DNA of 64,000 bases, from positions 58,136 through 122,135 of the forward strand of contig JAZBOL010000004.1 in the NCBI GenBank assembly GCA_036351115.1, given 5' to 3'. Position 1 is the first letter of the stretch; every line of letters begins with the position of its first letter. Made by a program: the position numbers and the translations under genes. Positions 17,162 through 24,423 of this stretch are shown here, in pieces. The notes beneath the pieces were generated by a model that ran no database searches, was not told the DNA's origin, and worked only from the letters and a program-made list of their open reading frames with translations. The DNA is from Marinihelvus sp036351115 (GTDB taxonomy: Bacteria > Pseudomonadota > Gammaproteobacteria > Xanthomonadales > SZUA-36).

Positions 17162-18541
17162 ATGTCTAGCTCGCCCCGAACGGGACACAACGTTTTACGC
17201 GCCGCCGCGCTGACTGCCCTGCTGGTCGCCGGACCGGCATCCGCGGTCGACCTGATCGGTGTGCACGACCTGGCGCTGAAGAACGACCCGATTCTCCAGG
17301 CCGCGGCCTTCCGCCGGGACGCCACCGGTGAAAACGAACGCCAGGCCTTCGCGGGCTTTTTGCCCGCCCTGAGCGGCAGCGCGAACACGTTCCGCGGCGA
17401 CGACGAGTCCAGGATCGACGGCCGGGGACTGTTCCCTGACGTCACCCGTGAAAACGACATCGACTCGGAAAGCTGGAGCCTGGACCTGAACCAGGTGGTG
17501 TACGACCAGGCCAATTACGAGCGGCTCGATCTCGCCCGCGGCCAGGTCAGCCAGGCCGAGGCCATTTACCAGGCGGCCTACCAGGATTTCCTCGTGCGGG
17601 TCGCGGTGAACTATTTCGAGGTCCTGACGACCCAGGACCGGGTGATCTTCGCCGAGGCGGAAGAGCTCGCGCTGCAGCGCCAGTTCGAGCAGGCCGAGCA
17701 AAAGTTCGAAGTGGGCCTGACGGCCATCACCGATGTCTACGAGGCGCGAGCCAGTTACGACAACGCCCGCGCCCGCGCCATTGTCGCCCGCAACGAACTG
17801 GCGGATGCGAAAGAGGGCCTGCGCCAGCTGACCGGGCAGTACTTCGACGAGGTCGATGCGCTGCAGGAAGAGCTTCCCCTCGTGGACCCGGATCCCAACA
17901 ACATCGAGGAGTGGGTCCAGACGGCGCTCGAATTCAATCCTTTCGTGGTGCAGGCGCGCTTCGCCACGGACATCGCCGACGCCAACGTGCGCCTGCAGCG
18001 CACCGGCCACTTTCCGACCCTGAACCTCTCCGCCGGGTACAGCGACTTCACGAACAACTCGATCCAGCTGACCAACGACATCGGGGAAGTGATCGCGACG
18101 ACCTCCCTGGAAGCGCAGGACTTTCGCTACGGCCTGGTGCTGAACGTGCCGATCTACCAGGGCGGGCTGATCAACTCACGGACGCGCCAGGCACGCTTCG
18201 AGCTCGGCGCGGTCCAGCAGGACCTGGAAGACCAGCAGCGCTTTACCATGCGTGAAACGCGCAATGCTTTCCGTGCCGTGGTCGCCGGCATCGAGCAGGT
18301 GCAGGCCTTCGGCCAGGCCCTGATCTCCGGCGAAAGCGCCCTGGAGGCGACCCAGGCCGGCTTCGAGGTGGGCACGCGTACCATCGTCGACGTCCTGCTG
18401 GCCCAGCAGCGCTTCTACGGCGCGGCCCGGGACAACTCCCTCGCGCGGCACACCTACATCCTCAATCACCTGCGGCTCAAGCTGGCGGCGGGTCTGCTGA
18501 CCGAACAGGACCTGCGCCAGGTCAACACCATTCTCGAGTAA
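17162..18541 (+). CDS. tolC: TolC family outer-membrane efflux protein
   Basis: 459-residue outer-membrane channel of the TolC family. It has a signal peptide (about 1-22, ALTALLVAGPASA), then two repeats of the beta-strand/long alpha-helical hairpin unit. The second is marked by the conserved GLVLNVPIYQGGLINSRTRQA and TRTIVDVLLAQQRFY stretches. TolC trimers form the outer-membrane exit duct for type I, MacAB and RND systems. Both the MacAB-like operon and the RND pump in this window lack an adjacent outer-membrane factor, so this protein could serve them (inference). AGGAG sits 7 nt before the ATG. Confidence 0.95.
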   Translation: MSSSPRTGHNVLRAAALTALLVAGPASAVDLIGVHDLALKNDPILQAAAFRRDATGENERQAFAGFLPALSGSANTFRGDDESRIDGRGLFPDVTRENDIDSESWSLDLNQVVYDQANYERLDLARGQVSQAEAIYQAAYQDFLVRVAVNYFEVLTTQDRVIFAEAEELALQRQFEQAEQKFEVGLTAITDVYEARASYDNARARAIVARNELADAKEGLRQLTGQYFDEVDALQEELPLVDPDPNNIEEWVQTALEFNPFVVQARFATDIADANVRLQRTGHFPTLNLSAGYSDFTNNSIQLTNDIGEVIATTSLEAQDFRYGLVLNVPIYQGGLINSRTRQARFELGAVQQDLEDQQRFTMRETRNAFRAVVAGIEQVQAFGQALISGESALEATQAGFEVGTRTIVDVLLAQQRFYGAARDNSLARHTYILNHLRLKLAAGLLTEQDLRQVNTILE

Positions 18542-18547
18542 GCCCCG

Positions 18548-18566
18548 CGGGGAACCCGCTTCCCCG
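18548..18566. terminator. Weak hairpin between convergent tolC and waaA
   Basis: A 7-bp stem (CGGGGAA / TTCCCCG) with a CCCGC loop lies 6 nt after the tolC stop and just before the waaA stop. There is no T-run on either side, so it would be at best a Rho-assisted or bidirectional pause site. Confidence 0.35.
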
Positions 18567-18570
18567 ATTG

Positions 18571-19842
18571 TCACGCCGACGGCGCCCGACCGACCTGGTC
18601 GAGCGCCGTCATCGTTTTCGCCAGGGCGCCACGCCCCCGGTGAACCAGCTTGAGTCCCGCCTGTCCCATCCGGTCCCGCGTTACCGGGTGTTCAAACAGG
18701 CGGAGCAGTTCCGATCTCATGTCGTCCACGGTCAGCACCCGGTGCGCCGCGCCCGATTCCAGCAGCCGTGTGGCGGTCTCCTTCACGTTGGCGGTATGCG
18801 GGCCAAACAGCAGAGGCTTCCCGAGGGCGGCAGGCTCCAGCAGGTTGTGCCCGCCGATTTCGGCGATGGTCCCGCCCACGAAGGCCACGTCCGCGGCGGC
18901 GTAGTAGGCAAGCAGCTCCCCCAGGGTGTCGAGCACCAGGCACTGGGCATCCCCCGGGAACCGGCCTTCGCTGCGGCGGCGCAGCGTCAGGCCGGCGGCA
19001 GCCACGTCCTGCGCCGCCCGCGCGAAGCGCTCCGGGTGCCGGGGAGCCAGTACGAGAAGGGCCTGGGAGTGGTGCTCGAGGACCTGGCGAAAGGCAGCGA
19101 GCACCACGCGTTCGTCGTCCTCGTGCGTGCTGCCCGCCACCAGCACCGGTCGGTTCACGCCCCAGCCGGCGCGCAGCAGCTCGCCGGTTTCCAGCAGGGC
19201 CGGGGACAGTTCGATGTCGAACTTCAGGTTCCCGGCCCGCTCGACCCGTTCCGGATCGGCGCCGCATTCCACGAAGCGCCGGGCGTCCTTGCTGCCCTGG
19301 GCGAGAATCCGGTCCACGCCCCGAAGTGCCGGGGCGATGAGCCGCGAAAAGCGCTGATAGCCCGGGACGGAACGCCGGGAAAGCCGGGCATTGGCCATGA
19401 TCATGGGAATGCCGCGCCCCTGAACCTGGGCGTACAGGTTCGGCCAGATTTCCGTCTCCACGATCACGACGCGCCTGGGCCGGCTCCGGTCCAGCAGGCG
19501 CCGCACGGCCCAGGGCAGGTCCAGGGGCAGGTAGCAGTGCGAGACCGTGTCACCGAGCAACTCGCGCACCCGCTGGCTACCGGTGGGGGTGAAGGTGGTG
19601 ACGAGCATGCGGCCTTCCGGGTTGTCGGCGAGCAGGGCCTTGACCAGGGGCAGGGCGGCGTTGACCTCGCCGAGGCTCGCGGCATGCACCAGCGTATCGA
19701 ACGGTCCGGCGGGGATACGGTTCCAGCCCAGTCGTTCGCCCCAGCGTTTCCAGTACCGGGAATCGCGGAAACCGCGCAGGCCGAAATAGGCGAGCACGAG
19801 CGGTGTGGCGAGGGTCAGCAGGAGAGTGTAAAGCCGTCGCAT
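18571..19842 (-). CDS. waaA: 3-deoxy-D-manno-octulosonic acid (Kdo) transferase
   Basis: 423-residue GT30 glycosyltransferase that adds Kdo from CMP-Kdo to lipid IVA on the cytoplasmic face of the inner membrane. An N-terminal membrane anchor (residues 3-20) is followed by HAASLGEVNAALPLVKAL with the catalytic Glu59, VETEIWPNLYAQ, MANARLSRRS and the C-terminal CMP-site FVGGTIAEIGGHNLLEPAA. GGAG lies before the ATG, with a TATACT further upstream. It is divergent from lpxL; the two face each other across 84 nt, forming a lipid A module. Confidence 0.97.
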   Translation of the reverse strand: MRRLYTLLLTLATPLVLAYFGLRGFRDSRYWKRWGERLGWNRIPAGPFDTLVHAASLGEVNAALPLVKALLADNPEGRMLVTTFTPTGSQRVRELLGDTVSHCYLPLDLPWAVRRLLDRSRPRRVVIVETEIWPNLYAQVQGRGIPMIMANARLSRRSVPGYQRFSRLIAPALRGVDRILAQGSKDARRFVECGADPERVERAGNLKFDIELSPALLETGELLRAGWGVNRPVLVAGSTHEDDERVVLAAFRQVLEHHSQALLVLAPRHPERFARAAQDVAAAGLTLRRRSEGRFPGDAQCLVLDTLGELLAYYAAADVAFVGGTIAEIGGHNLLEPAALGKPLLFGPHTANVKETATRLLESGAAHRVLTVDDMRSELLRLFEHPVTRDRMGQAGLKLVHRGRGALAKTMTALDQVGRAPSA

Positions 19843-19868
19843 GGGCGCTCCGGATCACGGGCCCGCCG

Positions 19869-19874
19869 AGTATA
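19869..19874 (-). promoter_or_regulatory. Candidate -10 box for waaA
   Basis: The minus strand reads TATACT, 27 nt before the waaA ATG, with no good -35 at the right spacing. It sits in the short divergent gap shared with lpxL. Weakly supported. Confidence 0.35.
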
Positions 19875-19926
19875 GCAACGAGCCGTTGGGCTTGGAGGCG
19901 AGCGCCGCAGCGCCCACAATGGCGCC

Positions 19927-20874
19927 ATGAACGGAGGCTGGAAACCGGAACAGCTCGAACGCCCGTCCCTGGCGCCACGCAACTGGCCAGGCTGGATCGG
20001 GGTGGCCCTGCTCTGGTGCCTGGGGCACCTGCCCCGCCGGCTGGGCCTTCTGCTGGTCCGGCCCCTGGGACCGCTCATGCGCCTGGCCCTGGGCTCCCGC
20101 CGACGGATTGCCGAACGGAATCTCGAGGTCTGCCTGCCCGATCTGCCTTCCGACCAGCGCGACCGGGTGCTGCGGGAGAGCTTCGATGCCCTGGCCCGCA
20201 TGCTGGTGGAAACCGCCTGGTGCTGGGCCGGTCGCCCGCCAACCCTGGCGCCGCTGGTGGACGATTCGGGCTACGAGCATATCGAGACAGTCCGCGAGGC
20301 GGGGCGCGGCCTCCTGCTCGTGACCGCCCACGTCACCTGCCTGGAAATGGGGGCCCGGGCCATCGGCGAGCGCTTCGCGGGCCAGGGGGTCTACCGGCCT
20401 CTCGGAAACCCGGTCCTGGAGTGGTACCAGAACCGTGGCCGGTCGCGCTATGCCCGGGGCATGCTGTCCAAGCGGGACCTTCGCGGGGCGGTGCGTCTCC
20501 TGCGCCGCGGCGGCATGCTCTGGTATGCCCCGGACCAGGACTTCGGCCCCCAGGAAAGCGTGTTCGCGCCGTTCTTCGGGGTCCAGACCGCCACCCTGCT
20601 CGCCACGCACCGGCTGCCGGCCCTGACGGGCTGCCGGGTGGTCGTCATGATGCCGCGCTACGACCGCGAACGGGACCGCTACGTGGTCGAGGTGACGCCG
20701 CCCCTGGAGGCGTTCCCCGGCGACGATCCGGTCGCGGACCTGGCTCGCATCAACGCGCTGCTGGAAGCGCAGGTGCGCAAGGCGCCGGACCAGTACTGGT
20801 GGGTGCACCGGCGATTCAAGACCCGGCCCGAAGGCGAGCCGGACTTCTACGGGCGCGACAGCCGCGGATCGTGA
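19927..20874 (+). CDS. Lipid A biosynthesis acyltransferase (LpxL/HtrB family)
   Basis: 315-residue acyltransferase of the LpxL/LpxM family, transferring a secondary acyl chain from acyl-ACP to Kdo-lipid A. An N-terminal membrane helix (about 21-45) precedes the catalytic HX4E motif at His135-Glu140 in TAHVTCLE. YRPLGNPVLEWY, YAPDQDFGPQESVFAPFFG and DQYWWVHRRFKTRP are family signatures. The start is the ATG at 19927, giving typical family length. The FkbM gene overlaps its stop by 4 nt. Chain length specificity (lauroyl versus myristoyl) cannot be told from sequence. Confidence 0.94.
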   Translation: MNGGWKPEQLERPSLAPRNWPGWIGVALLWCLGHLPRRLGLLLVRPLGPLMRLALGSRRRIAERNLEVCLPDLPSDQRDRVLRESFDALARMLVETAWCWAGRPPTLAPLVDDSGYEHIETVREAGRGLLLVTAHVTCLEMGARAIGERFAGQGVYRPLGNPVLEWYQNRGRSRYARGMLSKRDLRGAVRLLRRGGMLWYAPDQDFGPQESVFAPFFGVQTATLLATHRLPALTGCRVVVMMPRYDRERDRYVVEVTPPLEAFPGDDPVADLARINALLEAQVRKAPDQYWWVHRRFKTRPEGEPDFYGRDSRGS

Positions 20875-21692
20875 GCATTCGCCGCCAGCTGCGCTATGCC
20901 TGGGAGCGGTTCGCCCGCCGGCGGACGGAGTTGCTGGCCGACGGGTTGCCCCTGGGGCTCAGGCTCTGGGTGGGGACCAGCGACGACGTCGGCCGGCGCC
21001 TCTACAAGTACCGGGTTCACGAACCCCACGTCCTGGCCTGGCTGGAGCGACAGCCCTGCCCGGCCAACGACGCCCTGGTCATCGACGCCGGCGCAAACCT
21101 CGGGTGGTATGCCCTGCTCCTCGATCGCCTGGGGATGGGCCGCCTGGCGATTCACGCGTTTGAGCCGGATCCCGAAAACCGGGCCTTGCTCGAGCGCAAC
21201 TGCGCACTCAACCAGGCGCAAAACGTGACCATCCACGCCAGTGCGCTCTCCAACCGGCGGGGCCAGGCGACCCTGCACCGCTACCGGGCGATCAATCGCG
21301 GTAAACACAGTCTTCGGCCCCTGGCGCGGGGGGTCGATACGGTGGAGGTCGAGACCGACACCCTGGATGCCTGTCTCGCCCGGGCGGGTCTTTCGGATCG
21401 GGACATCTTCCTGCTGAAGGTGGACGTGGAGGGCTTCGAGCCCGAGGTCATCGAGGGCGCGGCGGAGAGCCTGCGGCGGGTGCAGCAGGTGTTGCTGGAA
21501 TACACGCCGGCGTTTCTCGACGGAGACCGGGGCGCCGAGCTGCTGGATCGCCTGTTCGGGGCGGGCCTGTCACCCCTGGCCTGGGACGGCGGGGCCTGGT
21601 CGCCGGTGAAACGGGACCGGCTGTTGCGCGAGACGGCGCAGCGCGACACGCTCTGGGTGCGCGACCCGGTCTTCGCCGGGTGCGCCTCCTGA
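20871..21692 (+). CDS. FkbM family methyltransferase
   Basis: 273-residue SAM-dependent methyltransferase. The GTG at 20871 overlaps the lpxL stop (GTGA). A much longer upstream open frame exists but lies antisense-like over lpxL and is rejected. The SAM motif VIDAGANLGWYALLLDRLG (about residues 67-85), FEPDPENRALLERN and KVDVEGFEPEVIEGA are typical FkbM signatures. FkbM enzymes usually O-methylate sugars or polyketides. Coupling to an LpxL acyltransferase suggests modification of lipid A, core or another glycan, which is inference. Confidence 0.9.
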   Translation: MSIRRQLRYAWERFARRRTELLADGLPLGLRLWVGTSDDVGRRLYKYRVHEPHVLAWLERQPCPANDALVIDAGANLGWYALLLDRLGMGRLAIHAFEPDPENRALLERNCALNQAQNVTIHASALSNRRGQATLHRYRAINRGKHSLRPLARGVDTVEVETDTLDACLARAGLSDRDIFLLKVDVEGFEPEVIEGAAESLRRVQQVLLEYTPAFLDGDRGAELLDRLFGAGLSPLAWDGGAWSPVKRDRLLRETAQRDTLWVRDPVFAGCAS

Positions 21693-21744
21693 CCGGCGGT
21701 CGGTGGGTCCGCGAACCCCCGGGTATCGCGGCCGAAAGCCGCCC

Positions 21745-22998
21745 TCAGGTCCGCTTCGGGTCCGTCGTCGCGGCCCAGAGGCCGACGAGAATCCACACGA
21801 GGGACGAGATGAACTTGCCGTAGATGGCAAAGTGGGTGTTCACCGGAAACAGCACCAGGCCGAGCGCCAGCACGTAGGGAAAAGCCTCCTGGCGCTGATC
21901 CGGGGTCATGCTGCGCCAGAGCCGCAGGGCGAGGAGGAACCCGGCGAGGAAGCCGAGGAGGCCGATGGTGCCCATGTCCGCCATGAGCTCCAGGATCACG
22001 TTGTGGGCGTGCCGGGCGCCGCGCGGCTCGCCGATTTCACGAATGAAATTCGCGACGTGGGGATCGTCCGGTTCAGCGTACTCGAGGTATGCGGTCGGAA
22101 AGGCGCGCACGCCGACGCCGTTGACCGGGTGGTCCCGGTACATTTCCAGTGCATGGGTGAAGATCGGCACCCGCAGTGACGTGGCCGTGTCGAGGGCCTC
22201 GGTCGTTCCCTCGGTGAGCGCCAGGGTGGTCTCGACCCGTTGCTGGAAGATCGGCGACACGGAGTAGGTGACAGCGATGACGATCACCGCGATGGCCGGA
22301 ATCAGCAGCGTGATCCGACGCAGCTCCCGGTTTTCCCGTCGCAGCATGAGCACGGCGTACACACCGATGACCATCACCATGGCCACCCAGCCCGAACGCA
22401 TGCCCGCGATCATGACGGCGCCCATGATGAGGGCGAAGGTGGCGGCCCAGGCCCAGCCGCTCCAGCGGCGCCGGGCGTATTCGAGGGCGAGGGGGGACAG
22501 CATGGCCAGTAAGGGGCCGTAGAACTGGTACTTCTTGAAAAACAGGGCGTTGAGCCGGTCACCCTGGATCGGGATGCCGAACAGGTCGCGCCCGAAGATG
22601 AGCTGGACGAAGCCGTCCACCGCCCAGAACAGCAGGATCAGCGCCACGGCCATCAACACGAGGTCGCGCAGGGATCGCTGGTGCAGCAGCACGCCGACGG
22701 CGGTCGCCGCCAGGAGCAGCCGCAGATTGGCCAGGCTCTGGGACCAGCTCTTGGCGGGATCGAAGGAGTCGAAACTCGACAGGACCATGGGAATCCAGAA
22801 GCACAGGAACAGCGGCAACAGCATGAAGAACACGCGCCGGGTGCGGTCCCCGTAACGTGCCGAGCGCCAGAGAAACGGCATGGCGACGGCGAAGACCAGC
22901 AGGGGGATCTCGGACCGGTTGAAGGGCAGCAGGGCGAAGAAGGCGATGGCGGTCCACGCCGGCCATTCGGCCTGGAATTTGCGGATCAGGACTTTCAC
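21745..22998 (-). CDS. O-antigen ligase / Wzy-family membrane protein
   Basis: 417-residue polytopic inner-membrane protein with about eleven hydrophobic helices and one larger periplasmic loop (about residues 250-330). The Wzy_C-type loop signature is RHAHNVILELMADMGTIG; His in this motif is important in WaaL-type ligases. Members either ligate O-antigen to lipid A-core or polymerise glycan repeats; sequence alone does not separate these. Its ATG lies within the last 4 nt of the upstream GT4 gene, so they form a unit. Gene order with waaA/lpxL nearby supports a lipopolysaccharide role. Confidence 0.88.
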   Translation of the reverse strand: MKVLIRKFQAEWPAWTAIAFFALLPFNRSEIPLLVFAVAMPFLWRSARYGDRTRRVFFMLLPLFLCFWIPMVLSSFDSFDPAKSWSQSLANLRLLLAATAVGVLLHQRSLRDLVLMAVALILLFWAVDGFVQLIFGRDLFGIPIQGDRLNALFFKKYQFYGPLLAMLSPLALEYARRRWSGWAWAATFALIMGAVMIAGMRSGWVAMVMVIGVYAVLMLRRENRELRRITLLIPAIAVIVIAVTYSVSPIFQQRVETTLALTEGTTEALDTATSLRVPIFTHALEMYRDHPVNGVGVRAFPTAYLEYAEPDDPHVANFIREIGEPRGARHAHNVILELMADMGTIGLLGFLAGFLLALRLWRSMTPDQRQEAFPYVLALGLVLFPVNTHFAIYGKFISSLVWILVGLWAATTDPKRT

Positions 22999-24137
22999 GG
23001 GGCAACTCCTGGAGCATGCGAGCGCGTCGTGTGTTTCGCATCGAGCACGGTCTCATAGAGGCTGAGGGTAGCGGCCATGGAATCGGACAGGCGGAACGCG
23101 GAGGTGGGTTCCACCCTCGGCGCACCCCGGTGCAGAAAGGCGCGGGTCTGGGCCTCGAGGGCATCGGCGTTGTCCGGCGGGACGGCGCCGAAGGGATAGC
23201 ACTCGGCGAGAATTTCCGCGACGCCGCCGTGGTTCCAACCCACCACCGGGCGACCCAGGTACAGGGCCTCCAGTACGGTTCTGCCGAAGGCTTCGGGCGG
23301 ATCGCTGCAGAGGCTGAACACCAGTTCCGAGGCGGCCATCCACTCCCGGATGTCGAGGCGTTCGCCGGCAAAAGTGAGGTGTTCCCGCACGCCACCGGCC
23401 TCGGCCAGGCCCACGAGTTCGTCGTAATAGCGAGATCCGGGACGCCCGGCACCGACGACGATCGCCTGGATGTTCGGGTAGGCGGGCAGCAGGCGGGCCA
23501 GCAGGTTGATGAACGTCTCGTGACCCTTGTAGCGGGACAGGCGTCCCGGCAGGCAGAGCCAGCGACGGTCGCGCAGTTCCGGGTGTTCGGCCAGGGCCCG
23601 CTCGACCCAGGCGGGGTCAGGACGGTAGCCGTAAGGAAAGGTCTCAGGATCGGCTCCGCCGTGGATTACGTGCACACGTTCCGGCTCGACGGGGTAATTG
23701 TGCAGCGCATACCGGCGGATCGCTTCACTGACGGCGATCACCGCATCGCCGCGGGCCATGAGGCCACTGTAGCGGCTAACGGAGTAGTGGCCGTGCATCG
23801 TGGTCACGAGGGCCGGACGCAGGTCGTCGGGAAGTCCGGCCAGGGCCCGCCAGACCAGCAGAGCCGGCAGTCGTGAATGCACGTGAACGAGGTCCGGTTG
23901 CGTCTCGGCGATCCAGCGGCGAATCCGGCCGATGTAGCGCAGGGTGCCGATTCGCTTGCGGTTGACGGGCCAGGGCAGGGTTTCGGCCCCGGTCGCCTTG
24001 GCCCGTTCGCTGAGGGGTCCGGGTGCGGCGAGCACGGTCACCCGGTGTCCCGCCTTCGCCAGGGCTTCGGTCAGTTCGGTGGCGACGAATTCGGAACCGC
24101 CGATGCTCATGGCCGCGAGGGCCTGGACCACGTGCAT
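22995..24137 (-). CDS. Glycosyltransferase family 4 protein
   Basis: 380-residue GT-B retaining glycosyltransferase (GT4). The N-terminal domain has MSIGGSEFVATELTEALAKA. The C-terminal nucleotide-sugar domain has GRLSRYKGHETFINLLARL and the EX7E motif in EAFGRTVLEALYLGRPVV (about residues 285-302), where both glutamates are present. It acts on the cytoplasmic face, presumably building lipopolysaccharide core or another surface glycan with the overlapping ligase-like gene. The sugar and acceptor are unknown. Confidence 0.92.
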   Translation of the reverse strand: MHVVQALAAMSIGGSEFVATELTEALAKAGHRVTVLAAPGPLSERAKATGAETLPWPVNRKRIGTLRYIGRIRRWIAETQPDLVHVHSRLPALLVWRALAGLPDDLRPALVTTMHGHYSVSRYSGLMARGDAVIAVSEAIRRYALHNYPVEPERVHVIHGGADPETFPYGYRPDPAWVERALAEHPELRDRRWLCLPGRLSRYKGHETFINLLARLLPAYPNIQAIVVGAGRPGSRYYDELVGLAEAGGVREHLTFAGERLDIREWMAASELVFSLCSDPPEAFGRTVLEALYLGRPVVGWNHGGVAEILAECYPFGAVPPDNADALEAQTRAFLHRGAPRVEPTSAFRLSDSMAATLSLYETVLDAKHTTRSHAPGVAP

Positions 24138-24168
24138 GGGAGGTCAGGTCCTCACGACAGCGGGGGGC

Positions 24169-24390
24169 TCAGCCCGCCAGCTTGTCCACGAGCTTGTATT
24201 CGGCGCTGCAGTAGGGACAGGTGGCTTCGCCGGTTTCCTCGATGGGCAGGTAAACGCGTGGGTGCGAATTCCAGAGCTTTTGCTCCGGCGTGGGGCAGGA
24301 CAGCGGCAGTTGGTCGCGGGTCACCTCGTAGCAGTCCTGGGTGTTGGCGGGCCCCAGGGCTTCATTGTTCGCATCGGTGCTGTGGACCAC
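24169..24390 (-). CDS. Zinc-finger protein, zf-CHCC family
   Basis: 73-residue small protein starting with GTG. The C-terminal half shows the CHCC zinc site: Cys33 in LSCPTPE, His43 in NSHPRVYLP, then CPYCSAEYKL near the end. The family is related to the mitochondrial complex I subunit NDUFS6 and appears in many proteobacteria beside ilvE or lipopolysaccharide genes, with unknown function. It lies 33 nt after glnE and 31 nt before the GT4 gene on the same strand, so it is probably co-transcribed with both. No membrane segment. Confidence 0.88.
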   Translation of the reverse strand: MVHSTDANNEALGPANTQDCYEVTRDQLPLSCPTPEQKLWNSHPRVYLPIEETGEATCPYCSAEYKLVDKLAG

Positions 24391-24423
24391 GGGGGGAGGT
24401 TCCTGATTGGGTAAACCGGTATT

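Noticed and set aside
19803..20870. 356-codon N-terminal extension of the FkbM gene
   Set aside because: It runs out of frame through the LpxL gene and reads as Arg/Pro/Gly-rich noise; the GTG at 20871 gives a normal FkbM protein.
20871..24137. Capsule or O-antigen gene cluster
   Set aside because: Only one GT4, one ligase-like and one FkbM gene are present; no flippase or nucleotide-sugar genes, so I call it only an LPS-linked group.
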